Below the pieces are notes generated by a model that was not told the DNA's origin, ran no database searches, and worked only from the letters and a program-made list of their open reading frames with translations. A DNA stretch of 64,000 nt from Schistocephalus solidus (taxonomy: Eukaryota > Platyhelminthes > Cestoda > Diphyllobothriidea > Diphyllobothriidae): the NCBI GenBank assembly GCA_017591395.1, contig WEDG01002915.1:1-64000 (forward strand), given 5' to 3'. Numbering within the stretch: the stretch's first letter is position 1; the number at the start of each line of letters is the position of its first letter. This document shows, piece by piece, positions 1-12,809 of the stretch. The position numbers were made by a program, and so were the translations under genes.

Positions 1-3000
1 CAACTGACCTCGCATTGAGTGAAACTAGCTGAGCGTATTCCTGAGCGGCAGGTTACGCTCATCAGTATTTATAAAAAGGATAATTTGGTGGCGGAGACTG
101 GAAAGAAGAAACGAAAATGGGTAAACAAAATTGGGTCCTGGTCTACAATTTGTTGAAATGTTACTGTTAAGAGAACTGAGATATTGTACAGCGGCATATT
201 TGGATGAAAACCTTTGGAAGGGAAAGGCTATATTGTGGCTTTTGAAAGATAGGGGGTGGCATAGAAATGAGATTTTGAGGGACGTTAGCAAAAATTGGCG
301 GAAAAACGTGCATTTGAAAAAGTAATAATTGATTTCGAAAAACTGGTAGCATAATTAGAAGCCTTTCAAAATATTTGTAGTTCGGACAATTTTTGGGTTG
401 GGAAAAGATGCTAACGTTAGCGTTCGCAGCTGTTTGTAGATGCTGAGGGGTTAGCAGGGTTTCCATCGGTAATGCCATTGCTGATCTTAAAAGCCTGGAT
501 TAGCTACAGATTTAGATTTACTAGGAGTTTTCTTAGGGTTAGTAGATTTGCAGGTATAGCCGGCATGGTTTGCTTGGGATGAGAGTGGAGTTGACGCCAA
601 TTTCCCTCAAACCAGAAACAAGGTTAACGGGTGAAGATTCAGCTGAAATCGAAATTCCTGTCGATCCGGAGGGCGTGCCATAGCTACAGGACAAACCTCT
701 GGTGATAACTTTTGGTGCTGAGTGTAGGACCAAGGCTTCTTGTTTACTAATGAGGGTGAAACCCGACGTTCCATTGGGGTTTTATCCCCTACAGATAAAA
801 CAACCTCAAATATTGAGCTGAGTGCTCATGCCTGGAGAGAAATCAAGGTCAACTTCAATCGCTGAAAAAGTTTGACCAGAATAGGAGGGTTTTTACTACG
901 GGAAGATAACCTTTTAGCTTCAGCGACTTTAAAAGTTAAAGCCGCATGAGTAAAGGGAAATGAAATGGAACGTCCCGGGGATTTTACTCTTGGGGAAGTT
1001 TTTTAAAAGAAAATTGAAACTTATCTTATGTCGGTCAATTTACTCGGTACTGACCATGTTTATAAAAGGCTCTAGTTTCACGCATTGTTGAGAAGTGAGT
1101 GAAGACAACTTTCCCTCAAAAATGGTACCAAGGATCGTGAAGAGAGAACCATATTTAGACATAAAAATATTAAATTTTTCCAGGGCGTCAAGGTCTAATT
1201 TCTTCATGCTTAAGGTAAGTTGTTCTAGTGGAAGTTTTACGCGAAGAGGATGTTTGCGCCTAAGTACTGACTGGGGTTTCATATTGGTTTTAAAATATAA
1301 GTACTTTTCAAATCAATAATACGAAGGAAAATTGTTACTAGTAACGTTTTTGCGGAATAAAAGATTTAATATTTTAAGCAAGTCACTGCAAGCAAATATC
1401 TGCTAGGTAACGAGTTTAAACTGAAAATAGAATTAGCGAAGAGGCTATGCAGGATGAAAAATTATATCAACTGGTATACCAGTTACTACAAATTATTCTT
1501 CGCTGGAAATATGGTAAACTTACAAATTTTTTCAACTTTATTTCTAGAATTAGCCTTAGATTCCGTCGTTTTGACGTAAATCTGCGAGAACTTTAATGAG
1601 GCTATGTAGGGTGAAAAAGTTTAAAAACTCTATATTTCTCCCTTTTGCAATTGCAATAACTGCAGGCATGTGCAGCTGATGATGAGGTAGAAATACAATT
1701 AATTGTCAATAATTAAGCTAATATTTTCTACAGGAAACGTAGAAATCAGTTGAAAATTTGAGAATTCACTTATCTTCAAATTTGAACCAACCGCCTTTGA
1801 CCTTGACTTTTATTTTTTTTGAAAGAACATGAGCATATTCGACAACCAGTCTTCCAGTAAATTTTTCATTCATGTTAACGATGTAATTTAACCTCTGACA
1901 TTTGAACGAAAACAGCAATTTAAGCAACCTAAAAAATGCGCAAGGGCAAGCTATGAAAAAATATAATTGATTACGTACCTCAGTCTCTCAGTGATCGAAA
2001 CATAGAAGCGATGTTAATACCAACGACAGGGTGATCTGCATGTTCAACGGACAATTCAACGCAATTAAACGAAGCCTGAGCAACGAATCCTGAAACTTTG
2101 AGTTGTAATTGATCAAACTAACTATGCCATATGGACCCTCGTTTGGTGGCATTCTTTAGTTGTGGTATTGGATCGCGAAAAGTTTGGTTCTGATTTTGGC
2201 GCCCTATGTAAACCCGGGTAATGACAGATTCAATGTACTAGTTCTTTAATTTGAGGATAGGATATACACTGTTTGCCCGTTTGACTGGAGTTTGCAAACC
2301 CTTTGCTTTTCATGTATCTATAGTAAACCGCAAAATTTATTTTCCGACCGAAATTTCGATGCGCGATGGAGTGTCTGGGCCGTTTCACGTTAGCATTTTT
2401 ATTTTTTTCACTTGAAAACATTTGCTTTAAAGTAGGCTTAATGATAAATTTTTGATCGGTTAGCATTCTGTCTGTGTTTTTTCTGGTGAATCAGGAAATG
2501 TAAGCCACTTTTTCCTCAGAACTGATGTCTGAAATATGTTTCTGTCACTAGTTACAATGTAGACGGTGTACAGGGATCAGCACGGCTTTCGTATTCGATT
2601 TCTAACAATGCGGATATTTGTCTCACAGTGTTGTTTGATTGACTCTCTAGGCAATGTCTGTTGATAACACGCATGATCAAGAAGGTTTGGACCACTACCC
2701 TCTACTACTTGTACTTGTTAAGTCTGTGATCATGCTTGATCTAGCCGACCTCGATGATGTCACCGCTTGTGCCTCTCCACGCGTGACGATCGGTGGCAGC
2801 AGACCTGCACAGCTCAATTGATTCTCGTTGCCAACGAAGGAGGCTGAATACGGAAGGTCCAAGAACAACTTCCATGTCCGAACGAACTGTGTCGAGCTAG
2901 GTTTTCAGCTGACCCTCTCTTCGACGCCTCCACTTCAGTAACCATGCCAGATCAAGGGCAGTAACACTGAGTTTGTGCAACACTCGACGAGAAAGACCAC

Positions 3001-6000
3001 TCATTCGATCGACCACCGTCTACTTCATATTCTGTTTACATTACACCGAATTTCCTGAACTGATGTTTGTCACCGCACGCTGTCCGTTGAAGAAAACGGA
3101 ATCCACACAGCCAGACCCCGATCTGAATATGACACGTGTAGTGAAGTATTAAAATGTAAATTCGTGCATTAGAAGACTCCGGTACTTATTTCTAGTCATT
3201 TTGACAGTATCAGGCGTTCCGTGGTTTCACCTATTCGTTCCGGCAGATGATGCCCTATTCACAGCTCCTCGAGGTATTTAAAAGCTTGTCATTAGTAATT
3301 CTGGTGTAGCACTTAAACGCACCATACCATAGAAAACAGCACATTGAACAGATTTAAGACTTTCCTGTATAATGATAGTGGCACCTTTATACGGAAACCT
3401 TACGTCATGGAAGCTATATCATCCAAATATCGTGTCGAGTATGCTTAAATTACAAATGAGCATAATTGGAAAGGAACATAGAGTGAAGCTGATCCAGCGC
3501 AGACCTTCGTTGTTAGTTTGAATTCAGGATCGCTTCAACTTATCAGGACGCGCTAGAAGTCATGCCTTTGGAGATTGTCACCTGATAAAGTGACTTGGCC
3601 TTTCAATATCAACCTTATTGCATTTTAATTAGGATAGCCTCGGCTTTTACGAAGTCTAATTCATGTTTATGGCATTCATGATTCAGAGGTCACTGCCCTC
3701 TTAAAACCTTCAGTCCGCTAAGCTTTGTCTTGCCATAGGCATGGGTTTTTTTTGGAAAGACTAGGATAGAAGCTGCGAAAGTTTCGACCAATGTGAACGA
3801 ATTCCCACCCCAACCATGCATGCACTCTCGGGACAGTTGTACTCATGGACCCGATGGATAAATCATCAGTATTTCGCCAGAATAAATTTCTGACATGTCT
3901 CTTGTTCTATTTGACTGAAGAGAGGCTACCTAGACCTAAAAATTTAAAAGGATGTTCATTTTTCTGATATGATAATTTTATGGTCATGGCTTCGCCAGAC
4001 CCTTCCCGGTCGTCTGAGCCTATTTTTCCTGCTACTCAGTATTAACTGCATGTGCTTTTTATTTTTATCGTAGTCGTTTGAGTTTATAAGACTATGTCTT
4101 AGCTTGCCGAACTGATCTAGATAGACTCCTAGCATTTTTACTGGACTGGTATTAACAACATCAGAATCCCCACACTCTTCACATCAAAATGTGATGCACA
4201 GCTTGCACAACTTCCCGAAACTACAGAAATCTTGGAAGGAGAGGGACTGCCTTTTATACTGTATTTTCACTCTGTCTCAGCGAGTCTGTAGGCATTAGAT
4301 ATTGAAACAAGCTTTATTGAAGGCATGCTGCGAAATCGGTAAACTATCTGGTCTGATAAATTAGCAGCTGCGCCCCGTTCAATGGTAATGCTTTTAAGTA
4401 TGGCCATGCACCGGTTTCGCAAGTTAGCTTCCTATAAAAGGAGCATATGTGAATGTGGTGTTATAACATAGCTAATGTTGTCCACCACCCCGTAAAGCTT
4501 CTGTTATTGTTTTTAAATTGCGGAACGGGGCCCTTTTAGTGAAGGTGCGCGCCGGCTAAACTAGCATTTGTGCTGGTTGAAACACTGGTGACATGTGTTT
4601 TGGTGTAAGAACTGATAATTCCGCCTTTTAAAGAGAGGCAGCATTGAATATATGATGGAATTATTATTTGCAGGTTTGGAATGCAGAATCTTACTGTTTT
4701 ACACATATTCTAACGGGCTAATCCCATGGGCACTGCCACTGTTATAATCTAGATCTCCCACTGCATTTCCTACTACAAACTAAGTGTTAAAATAGTCTGT
4801 TAGCTGTCTCACATGACGTTACCGCTCCCAAGGCGCATGCTTCTGTTCGAGTTCACGACGGTCGAGTACGCACTGGGAAGTTGAGTAAAAATGTTCTGCT
4901 AGTTGTCACTTTGCGGATTCTAGGACGACTTCCTTATTGTTGAACGTCCAATAATTTCGAGTAGCCAAGTTATTTTACCGTCAAACCCCAGTCTATTCAG
5001 GGTTTCCTTAGATTTAAGATGTTTGCACCTTTTGTTGCCTCTTCCCCACGTAGATATCTTGATATCCTTCCTACTCTTTTTCATATTAGGTCACTTGAAC
5101 TCATAGTACAGCATTTTAAATGGCCAAATCTTCGATCAGGGTTCGCAGCGACATATCTTCCTGGCTAAACGTTTTGCCGAACTTTTGGAAGAATGTGCCA
5201 AAGAGAGTGTTATCATCGATCGGAAGGTACTTTTATATAAAAAAATAATTACTGCGCTCTCCAGTTTGCTCTCCACGCCAGTGTTTCTGAAGGTTATGCG
5301 GAGAAACTAATGAGCCATGGTTTCTCAAAAGACAAAGATGGTGAAAATGATGAAAAATCTTCCTATTTCATGTGTTTTCAAAATCTTGACAGTGAGGTGG
5401 TCGAAGATTCATCTTACCTCTTACCTGAGAAATATTTTGTAAGTTTTTTTTAAAAATATTGAACAAATTTCAATCCTACCACTTACTCACTCCACTTTGC
5501 CTATGAGGATTTTGGTTATTATCCCTCACAAATTTCGTTAAATTTGATTTTGTTGATGCGAACTTTACAGTTTTCTGGAATCTCTTAGTGTTGTAATCAA
5601 AAAAAGTTTGAATCACTCCAGGGAGATAGTACAAACGGAGTAGATGGAAAGTCAGAACGGACGAGTACACTGGAATTTGGCTTTATACATATGGGAGCTA
5701 TACGTATGGGAGCTAAAAGCAAAAAAAAACAGAACACTAGTGAGGTATAGATTGACATGGGAAAAAATTAAGCTTGCCATTTAGGTAGCCTTAATATTGA
5801 ATTGGTCAAGGCGCTTTGCGTGTTGTGGCATAACCAGAGGTTTTTCAGGGCAAGACTTCTTTCGAGCACCGTGCCACATGTACATTCATAATATAGAATG
5901 GTTTTTACCGAGAAATTCCATACAAAGTTTTTGTTTCCACAATTCTTAGCAGTCGAATGCTGACAGGTGAGCCCCTATTGAGGCTGGTAGGATACTGCGA

Positions 6001-7664
6001 GCTCTATCGTCCAAACACCACATATCTGGGGTGACTTGAAGAATGTAGTGCTTGAGATGTACCAGACTGATTAATTAATCGCTTTATCCACGAAAGCTAC
6101 AGCAGTTAGTGTATTATCCAACTGCCTTTCTAAGCAGAGGCCACCACCTCTGACTAATAACCGTCAGCTTGAAGAGATAGACAGTTTTTGGCTTCTCATG
6201 GCCTAGTCGTTGTCGGGAAGACTGATTACAAATGATTAACACCCGCATCAAGACCACTCACAGGGCTATGCGAACCCTTGGGGGTGCCTATTGACTCTTC
6301 AAGTAATGTTAATCGCCTCAAGAGTCCGGATATGCCAGGCATCCGTGCGGTTTATGCCTCTACGATTTTAAACGCCAGGATTGTCCTATGCAACATGAGC
6401 AGAAAGTCGAGATATTTGACCACTGTAGGCTGAAAACCATCATTTGAATGACTTTATCTTCCATAGCCTTGAGTAGGACTCTCTGCGGAGGGCGCCAGTG
6501 GCCGTGGTTTAGACACGTTCTTTTTCCCTCTCCGGCCTTTCATTATTGCTGCCTTAAATCTGAATCGACCGCCTAACTGATGGCGAAAATGTCAACTCAG
6601 TGCCTGGCTCAAAACGGTCTTCCAAGACATGGAGCTCTTTATCTGATTTTCAGCGTTCGGTCTTCAAATATTTTGCCTCTGATCGTCGCTTAACGGCAAG
6701 TGTAATTCGTAGCAGTACTACGGTTGAATAGTTCACACGTGATTGAAACTTTGTAATGTTCAAGTTCTTTCAATTTTCATCCCGTTCCTCATCATGTCTA
6801 TGGCGTTCTTCTGGCAATATGTTATGCAATCCAAAATGGGTGCACAGTGATTCACTGGCTTTACGATGCAAACAAGCTCCTCACGAATGGCAAATATCAC
6901 GCACAGGCAACCAACTATGAGGCCCAACCTGACATAGTTATGATAGCGAATAGAGACAGAGAATTTTGATAGATTTATTCAGATCTGTTACGGGCCTTGT
7001 GTGCTTGAATTCAGCCAATCAGTACTCGATTTGCAAAAACAGTAGGACCCCACTGAGCTTCGGCTCAATGTAGTGCTTATAACTCGTTCTCTGAACTCAT
7101 GTGAGTCATCTGCGCCATGTACGAGCGTCTGTTCGTCTTTCTGGTTTCAGGTGGTCAGAGTTATGATTGGTTAGGTGAACATAGAATAAGACCAACACAG
7201 TTCTCAATCAAAATGGCGACAAAATACGCAGAATTTAATGACGTTATATAATTTTTTTGACCTCTTATTCAACTGCGTACGGTCAGTACCTATTAAATAT
7301 GACACAATAAACTGTCCACTTAAACATCGACCGAGCGGGGTGAAAAGTGATAGGCAAATAAAGCATGAACTGTTGGTCTGATATACCGAGATGCAAGGTT
7401 AGGGAGAAAGGAAGGAAAGTTATCTAAGTAAGCCAGATTTTAGTGAAAACCTGTCAAGCGTGATTAAGATTGCAACGCGCGGACAGCAGTTGCTCATGCG
7501 GGGGAGGGGGGAGTGAATGAAGGAGAGGGAAAGGGAATCGGGTTGCGTCCATTATCGATCCTTACCACGGCAGTGCGAGGTTGATCATGTGATTTAGCTG
7601 CCTACAGTTCTCCGTATTGCAGCGGTTTTTGCAACACGCGGGCGAAGCCTGTTCATTGCCCGAA
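1..7664. other. No recognised gene
   Basis: About 7.6 kb of AT-rich sequence. No open frame here shows a protein family I can name, and no exon with a matching splice phase to gene 1 (first recognised exon at 12607) was found. It may hold upstream exons of that gene, which must end in phase 0, or decayed repeats. A short direct repeat of TATGGGAGCTA occurs near 5690-5715. Confidence 0.5.
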
Positions 7665-7890
7665 GTCAGTTCGACCATCGTAATCCGGCGATGTTCACGA
7701 TATACTCCACAGAAGGGTGATGCAGGGACGGTGACGTGTGCGCAAATTAGTTTTAAGTGATAGTAGACTTGCACTGCATCTACCGCAGTGTCTCTTCCCT
7801 TACCCGCCTGTGCCCGGTGTTAAGATGTAGTCAACAGGACCGGAGACGGGGTCGGGCACAGACGAATCATATCCCATGGAGTGAGAGAGC
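7665..7890 (-). mobile_element. LINE copy E, 3'-end fragment
   Basis: Read on the minus strand, this stretch matches the terminal 3' untranslated region of the LINE family in copies A-D. Shared features include the tract around TTTAAGTGATAGTAG (seen here on the plus strand and again near 30350) and the family 3' terminus, here GGTCGAACTGAC at about 7665. No coding sequence remains. It is a severely 5'-truncated insertion, as expected of target-primed reverse transcription. The match is diverged, so this copy is older than A or B. Confidence 0.7.
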
Positions 7891-8399
7891 GGGGTGCGGC
7901 ATGAGCCGGCACCTACTCGTGCCCATGTTCGGCATTTGTTATTGGATCTCATCCCAAATAACACCTGCCGTACCTTGATTTGGCCCCCGTGTTAGTCCAG
8001 CGCATCTACCACGCGGCCTGTTTAGGGGACCTTAGGGAGTACCTGATTTTCCGCCTTTGGCAGCCATTTCAGCACATATTCAGCTGACCGAGTTGCCAAC
8101 CGCCTTTGCGTGCGCTCAATATATTTGCACGCGCAACTACATGGAAAGTCATAAATAGAGTTTGATGCGGCGTACATAAGCAGTGTTTTTAGTTTGTCTA
8201 ACTTGAATAGCCGCCAAAGTGCTTATGGACAACAATTTAGAGGTGGCCTACGCTATTTCAATCGTGTATCGAAGCCGTCGCTCGAGCACGTTTGACACAT
8301 TATCACCCTTGAATGGGAGCTAAATGCTCACCTGTTTTTTTTAAACAGGACTATTTCGGCAGTACTTTCTTGCCTGCGATGGCGATTCTTATCGACATA

Positions 8400-9410
8400 T
8401 TTCTCCGGCTATCTTTTTCAACGAAAATCGTTCTTCAGGAAACTGATCTCGTAATCAATCATATCTGAGGAATAAATTCTAGTGGCTCTGTTGAACAGGC
8501 ACAAAACCAAGGTTCGTTTTTTCTTGAAACGAAACTGGGAAAGTGCATTTATTGTCTTTTCAGGGTGGTTTTTCGATAGATAAACCTCTGAGTGGAACCA
8601 TCTGCCCACCTACGTAGCAGAACGTCTAAGTAAAGCAGTGTGTCATTTCCCCATGCTGGATCGTAAATTTAATCATTGCATATGTATTGTTCATAGCCTT
8701 AGGTAGTAACTCTCAGTCTTGGTTTTTTGCTACGGCAAAATGTACTCCACATATTGTCTATAGAATGCTGTTTGATACAAGTTGAGGGCTAATTTTCGCT
8801 TGAGGTTCGACATCCGCTAGGACTGGTCCTAATGGACTACCCATAGCTACACCGTCTACCTGTCGATAAAACTGTCTATTGAACAGAAAATAAACAGTAT
8901 TCGTGCATATCTCTAGTAGTTCCCGCAGGTATCCTGGTTGCAGACGTGTTTCAGGCGCATTTTGCGTTGCGTTCAGTGGCAGGTTTGTGAACAGACTCTG
9001 CACTTCGAGCGAGATCATGTTCTTATCCAGAAAATATTAATTCTTCAGCTCATCTACGAATGAGACGGTGTAAACAAATGTTGCATTTGATTGGTTCGAT
9101 TTATTGGATCAATCACTGCGCGAGTTTATTTGGCAGTAAGGCCCTCATGGATAAAATTGGTCGTAACGGTATTCCTGGCTTGTAAAATTTTGGTAGACCG
9201 TATAGCCTGAGAACCCACAAGTCATGTTCTCGTCTATTATTTGCTTTTCAAGTATCGATTTCACCTTTTTCTCGATACAGTCTTTTAGGTTTTTTGTTTC
9301 TCCTTTCCCATGAGTTTGTTGGAGTCATTCAATACTACATCCATCTTATTTAAGCAATCAAGCTTTAAAAATGCAGCACGCATACTTGGTCGGGTTTCGA
9401 GATAAAGACA
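8400..9410 (-). pseudogene. Penelope-like element RT remnant (copy 1)
   Basis: Minus-strand frames carry Penelope-like reverse transcriptase motifs. The clearest, at about 8820-9018, contains DVQSLFTNLPL-type sequence (here EVQSLFTNLPL) followed by FYRQVDGVAMGSPLGPVLAD, the core motif region of this RT class. Downstream in element orientation, 8418-8609 encodes a stretch with LVLCLFNRATRIYSSD, matching the conserved segment between the RT core and the usual endonuclease domain. Upstream, 9150-9410 encodes N-terminal RT sequence in shifted frames. Stops and frameshifts are frequent, so this is a dead copy. No GIY-YIG endonuclease was found below 8400. Confidence 0.75.
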
Positions 9411-9682
9411 ACAGTAGCCTTATGTAGGTCTTTTTGAGCCGATATATTGCTTAGTTAGTATTGAGCGCTAGGTAACTGGGGGTGTTCTTTTCGGTTGTGG
9501 TGATAAATGTCTTAAAATTATCAGTTATCAGAGTTAACGCCGGCGTCAGAAGAAAATATCCGATGGCTAAAGGCGAATTTTGCTGATATCGCCCATCAGT
9601 ACAGAACATCCGCGTTTACCCAGCGCTCGATATTAGCTTAGCAATATTTCTGCTTAAAATTGCCTACACAAGGTTACTGATA

Positions 9683-10070
9683 TCTTTATCTCGAAACCCG
9701 CTCAAGAATGCGTGCTGCATTTTTAAAGCAACAAAAGCACAAAGACTGTATTGGGAAAAAGGTGAAATCGATACATGACATGACTTGTGGGTTCACATAT
9801 GCCCAGGCTATACGGGCTACCAAAATGCTACAAGCCAGGAGTACCGTTACGACCAATTTTATCAATAAGGACTTCATCGCAACATAAACTCGCTCAGTGA
9901 TTGGTTCAACAAATTGAATCAATCAAATACAACATCGCTGTTTACACTACCAAAGACACCGTCTCAGTCGTAGATGAGCTGAAGGATTAATATTTTCTGA
10001 AGTGCAGAGTCTGCTCACAAACCTGTCATGCGCCTGAAACACGTCTGGAACCAGGGCACCTGCGGGAACT
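9683..10070 (+). pseudogene. Penelope-like element RT remnant (copy 2, inverted)
   Basis: This stretch is homologous to 8913-9408 but lies on the opposite strand. Its plus-strand translation contains LYGLPKCYKPGVPLRPIL, the classic Penelope-like RT motif, followed by a stretch ending KDTVSVVDELKD. In-frame stops interrupt it. It ends at about 10070, where Ty3/gypsy-like sequence begins. Its 5' limit coincides with the 5' limit of copy 1 (both begin near a shared GGGTTTCGAGATAAAG tract), so the two arms form an imperfect inverted repeat around a spacer of about 270 bp. Confidence 0.7.
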
Positions 10071-10605
10071 AAGCTGTGAAGGCCAGCCTGTATGCTTCGG
10101 TTAAGTTAAGGAATTTTAAAAATTTTAAACCATTCTCTGCGCGACGGTTGTCCACATAGACGAAACTGTCTTTCAGGCGTTTGTGTGTAATTATGTCGAT
10201 AGTTCGTTTGGAACATACAACTGCGTTGGCCAGGCCAAACTGGATTCGACAAACTCGATACAGAAGCTTCAAGGGCAGTTTATTGCCTTTTCCTCTACCC
10301 GGATAGGTATCTGGTGATAGGCACTCTTTATATCAATAGTGCTATAGGTGTCGTAGTTTGCAATGTGCAATCCTTTCATCTGTCCTTGTGGAGGGGCAGG
10401 CGTCGAGGTGTGAATTTGGTGATTTTCTTGACTAAAATCAACAACTACCCGGTTTTATGATTTCCATTGGCTGCCGCCAGGAATGAGGCTCGCCGCTGAA
10501 ATGAGGACGGTTCAATTACTCCTTCAGACAGAAAACGGCAAATCTGATCTTTAAATCTTTCGTCAACACTACGAGATTTTGTCGGTATAAGCTTGCAGTT
10601 CTCTG
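10069..10605 (-). pseudogene. Ty3/gypsy-like reverse transcriptase remnant
   Basis: On the minus strand, successive frames spell an LTR-retrotransposon RT in order: LSEGVIEPS near 10525 (the conserved start of the RT domain), VVVDFSQ near 10435, DIKSAYHQIPI near 10330, and FVYVDN near 10160 in the position of the catalytic YxDD box (second Asp replaced by Asn). Frameshifts and stops separate the blocks. The order and spacing fit the CsRn1-like Ty3/gypsy elements known from flatworms, which is a family-level inference. The element is interrupted at 10605 by a composite SINE and appears to resume at 11049. No protease, integrase or LTR was identified. Confidence 0.7.
10594..10605 (+). repeat. 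Target-site duplication, left copy
   Basis: The 12-bp sequence TGCAGTTCTCTG occurs here and again at 11037-11048, exactly flanking the SINE composite. The Ty3/gypsy-like minus-strand frame reads through sensibly if the insert and one copy are removed, which supports a true target-site duplication. Confidence 0.8.
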
Positions 10606-11036
10606 GGCAGATGAATATTGCCGGCAAAGACAAGGGAGACTGGAATGGCGATTTCTGGCTTATTAGCCGTTGTCAGTCAGTCATATCCATCCCCAGGTTG
10701 TGCAACACCCGAGGTTCGAACCCGCGACCCGTTGATCAGCAGTCCAACGCTCTAACTATTGAGCCACGGGCTCGTTGTCTTGATTGACTTGCATTCGTTG
10801 ATGAACGCTCACCGATCGCTAACGGAACTCACTCGTTCCGCTCTGACTATGACGGGCTGACAACGGCTAATAAACCAGAAATGGCCATTCCAATCACCCT
10901 TGTCTTTGCTTGCAATATTAGTTTGCCTGCTGGACTACTAGTCGCTGTGTGGCTGCTGGCGGGGCTCGAGAGTGAGTCTCAAGGCAGAGTGAAATGAGTG
11001 ATTTCCGCTAGCGATCGGTGAGCGTTCATCTACGAT
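10606..11036. mobile_element. Composite tRNA-derived SINE insertion
   Basis: The 431-bp insert is flanked by a 12-bp target-site duplication. Its left part (10606-10850) is a minus-strand SINE. It has a tRNA-like head with an A-box-like GTGGCTCAATAGTTAGAGCG and a B-box GGGTTCGAACC, then a body with GGCTAATAAGCCAG and a tail reading CCATTCCAGTCTCCCTTGTC. Its right part carries a plus-strand tail (10856-10920) and then a plus-strand head segment (10983-11036) that is inverted relative to 10803-10846. The result is a double inverted structure. RNA polymerase III transcription is inferred from the boxes only. Confidence 0.75.
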
Positions 11037-11048
11037 TGCAGTTCTCTG
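11037..11048 (+). repeat. Target-site duplication, right copy
   Basis: This is the second copy of TGCAGTTCTCTG, identical to 10594-10605. Confidence 0.8.
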
Positions 11049-12606
11049 CTTGATTAGGAATCAGGCCAGGAGATGACCCAATCGGAAGTCACACAACACG
11101 GTGAGTACGTAGCTTCGCTCCTCCAAAAGGAATTTCAACACTTGTAGGGCTGAAAAACTCATAAGTGAATAAAACATTGGCAGATAAAAGCGGTTAGATA
11201 GCTAGTTCTAACTTATTATAAACGGTTCGTTTATATTTAATCGAAAGGAGAACAGTCCTTGAGTGGCGTTGATTAGGGTGGTGGTGTCCATGGATATCTT
11301 ATTGCGAGTTTGGCGAACTTTCCACTTATTGCGGAGTACTATTGAGGGCGGAATGTAACTATCAGAACTACCTCCGTATATGAAAGCCTGAAAATTAGTT
11401 TCAAAGGTCTGTAGTGTAATCATTGCCTTTGAAAGGCAATTAAGCACTCCAACCGAGGCTGCGATGGAAGTGTTTACGTGAGTAGAGAAAGAGAGGAACC
11501 TTCGGTTTCGGGATGCTAGGCAGGCTCGTTGAAAGTACCCCTTTTACCATATCCTTTACATACTACGTCGCGTGCGGTGCATTTCGAACGAGAGTGCTTG
11601 TCTTATTCCCAAAAGAAGCACTTATTATGGGAGGACTTGGAAGCTAATAGGTCAGATGCTTTATCAAGTCTCAGTAATAGTAGAAAATGAGGCCGTCCGA
11701 AGTTCTGATAAGACGGTAGTCATTTTTCTGCCAATTCGAGTGAGCTCGTCTGATCAAAAACAGTTCGCAAGCTCTAAGTTTTCTTCTGTTATAATCCTTG
11801 CCGCTTCTAGTTTGGTAAAGGACCATTAAGGAATGCATCTGTCTTCGCATGTTCACGTTTTGTTTGCCATAACAGGTCCACATTTGCGGTCTTTAGCTGA
11901 AGGTTTTCGCTTTTGAGTGAACAGATTGAAGGTTTGTTCGAATCGTCTACAGATCGTCAGAAACTGACAACCAAAGATTTCGTCTGTATTCTTCAGTGCA
12001 AGTCTTGGAGCAAACTAACATATTCATAACTAGGGCATTCATTAAAGCATTACCAGGCCGTCGGAGAAACGCAATTAGTCAGAACGTTCAACTTGTTCGG
12101 TTGCAGACTTCCGATCGTGCACATTAAATTTGAAAAAGTGTGAAACCAGTGGTTCCAGTTGGAAGCGTTTGCAGTATTTACGTCGACATTGAATTGTTCT
12201 GGCCTGAGAACTCGATCCATTATTGAGTCTTACTATGAGTAAATAGAATGGGAGAATCAATTTTAACAATTACTTTAGAGTAGGTCTTTATTTATCTTAT
12301 TTATGAGATGGTATCTGAACTAAATCGAGAATGAGGACGTCAGTTAATGAGGTGGCATTTGGTCGGGGCGATAAGTTAGCATGATACGTTATTAACTACT
12401 AAACTTATCTACCTGTGGTTAGTTAAATTTTATAAACGACAACATACTTGGACTTGTAAGGTTACGCCAATCGTTTTCAATATACATTTTTTCCGTGCTA
12501 CGTTAGCCCGAGATTTCACTGTTAGAGTGTTACGACGGCATTGTCATCCTTTTTCGAATAGCATTGTTAACCCATTTCTTCTCTTTGCTCCTATTTTCAA
12601 TGGCAG
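11049..12606. other. No recognised gene
   Basis: The first bases probably continue the Ty3/gypsy-like frame on the minus strand. The rest shows no named family. A plus-strand frame at about 11530-11690 (with KKHLLWEDLEANRSD) could be an upstream exon of gene 1, but no donor giving the required phase 0 was found, so it is not annotated. Confidence 0.4.
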
Positions 12607-12809
12607 CCATCCACCTCAGCTTCACCTGCCGCAGACAAAACAGTGGATCTTGGATGCAAAAGTAACCGAGCCGAACTTGTTCGTTTAGAGAACGCAGCGC
12701 GCACATCCTCATTGCTGTCACTTAATCTGGATGCCAAGGAGCTTCGCCTGAATGCTGAACTTCAGTACCTCCAGAATGCAATCGAGTCCAAATGCGTAGA
12801 TTCCCTGCC
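12607..12809 (+). CDS. Gene 1, first recognised exon
   Basis: The exon starts in phase 0 after ATTTTCAATGGCAG and ends in phase 2 before GTGAGC. It encodes 67 residues that begin Ser/Pro/Ala-rich and then become helical and Leu-rich (AELVRLENAA, LRLNAELQYLQ). If the donor is not used, an in-frame TGA follows at once, which supports its use. Confidence 0.65.
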
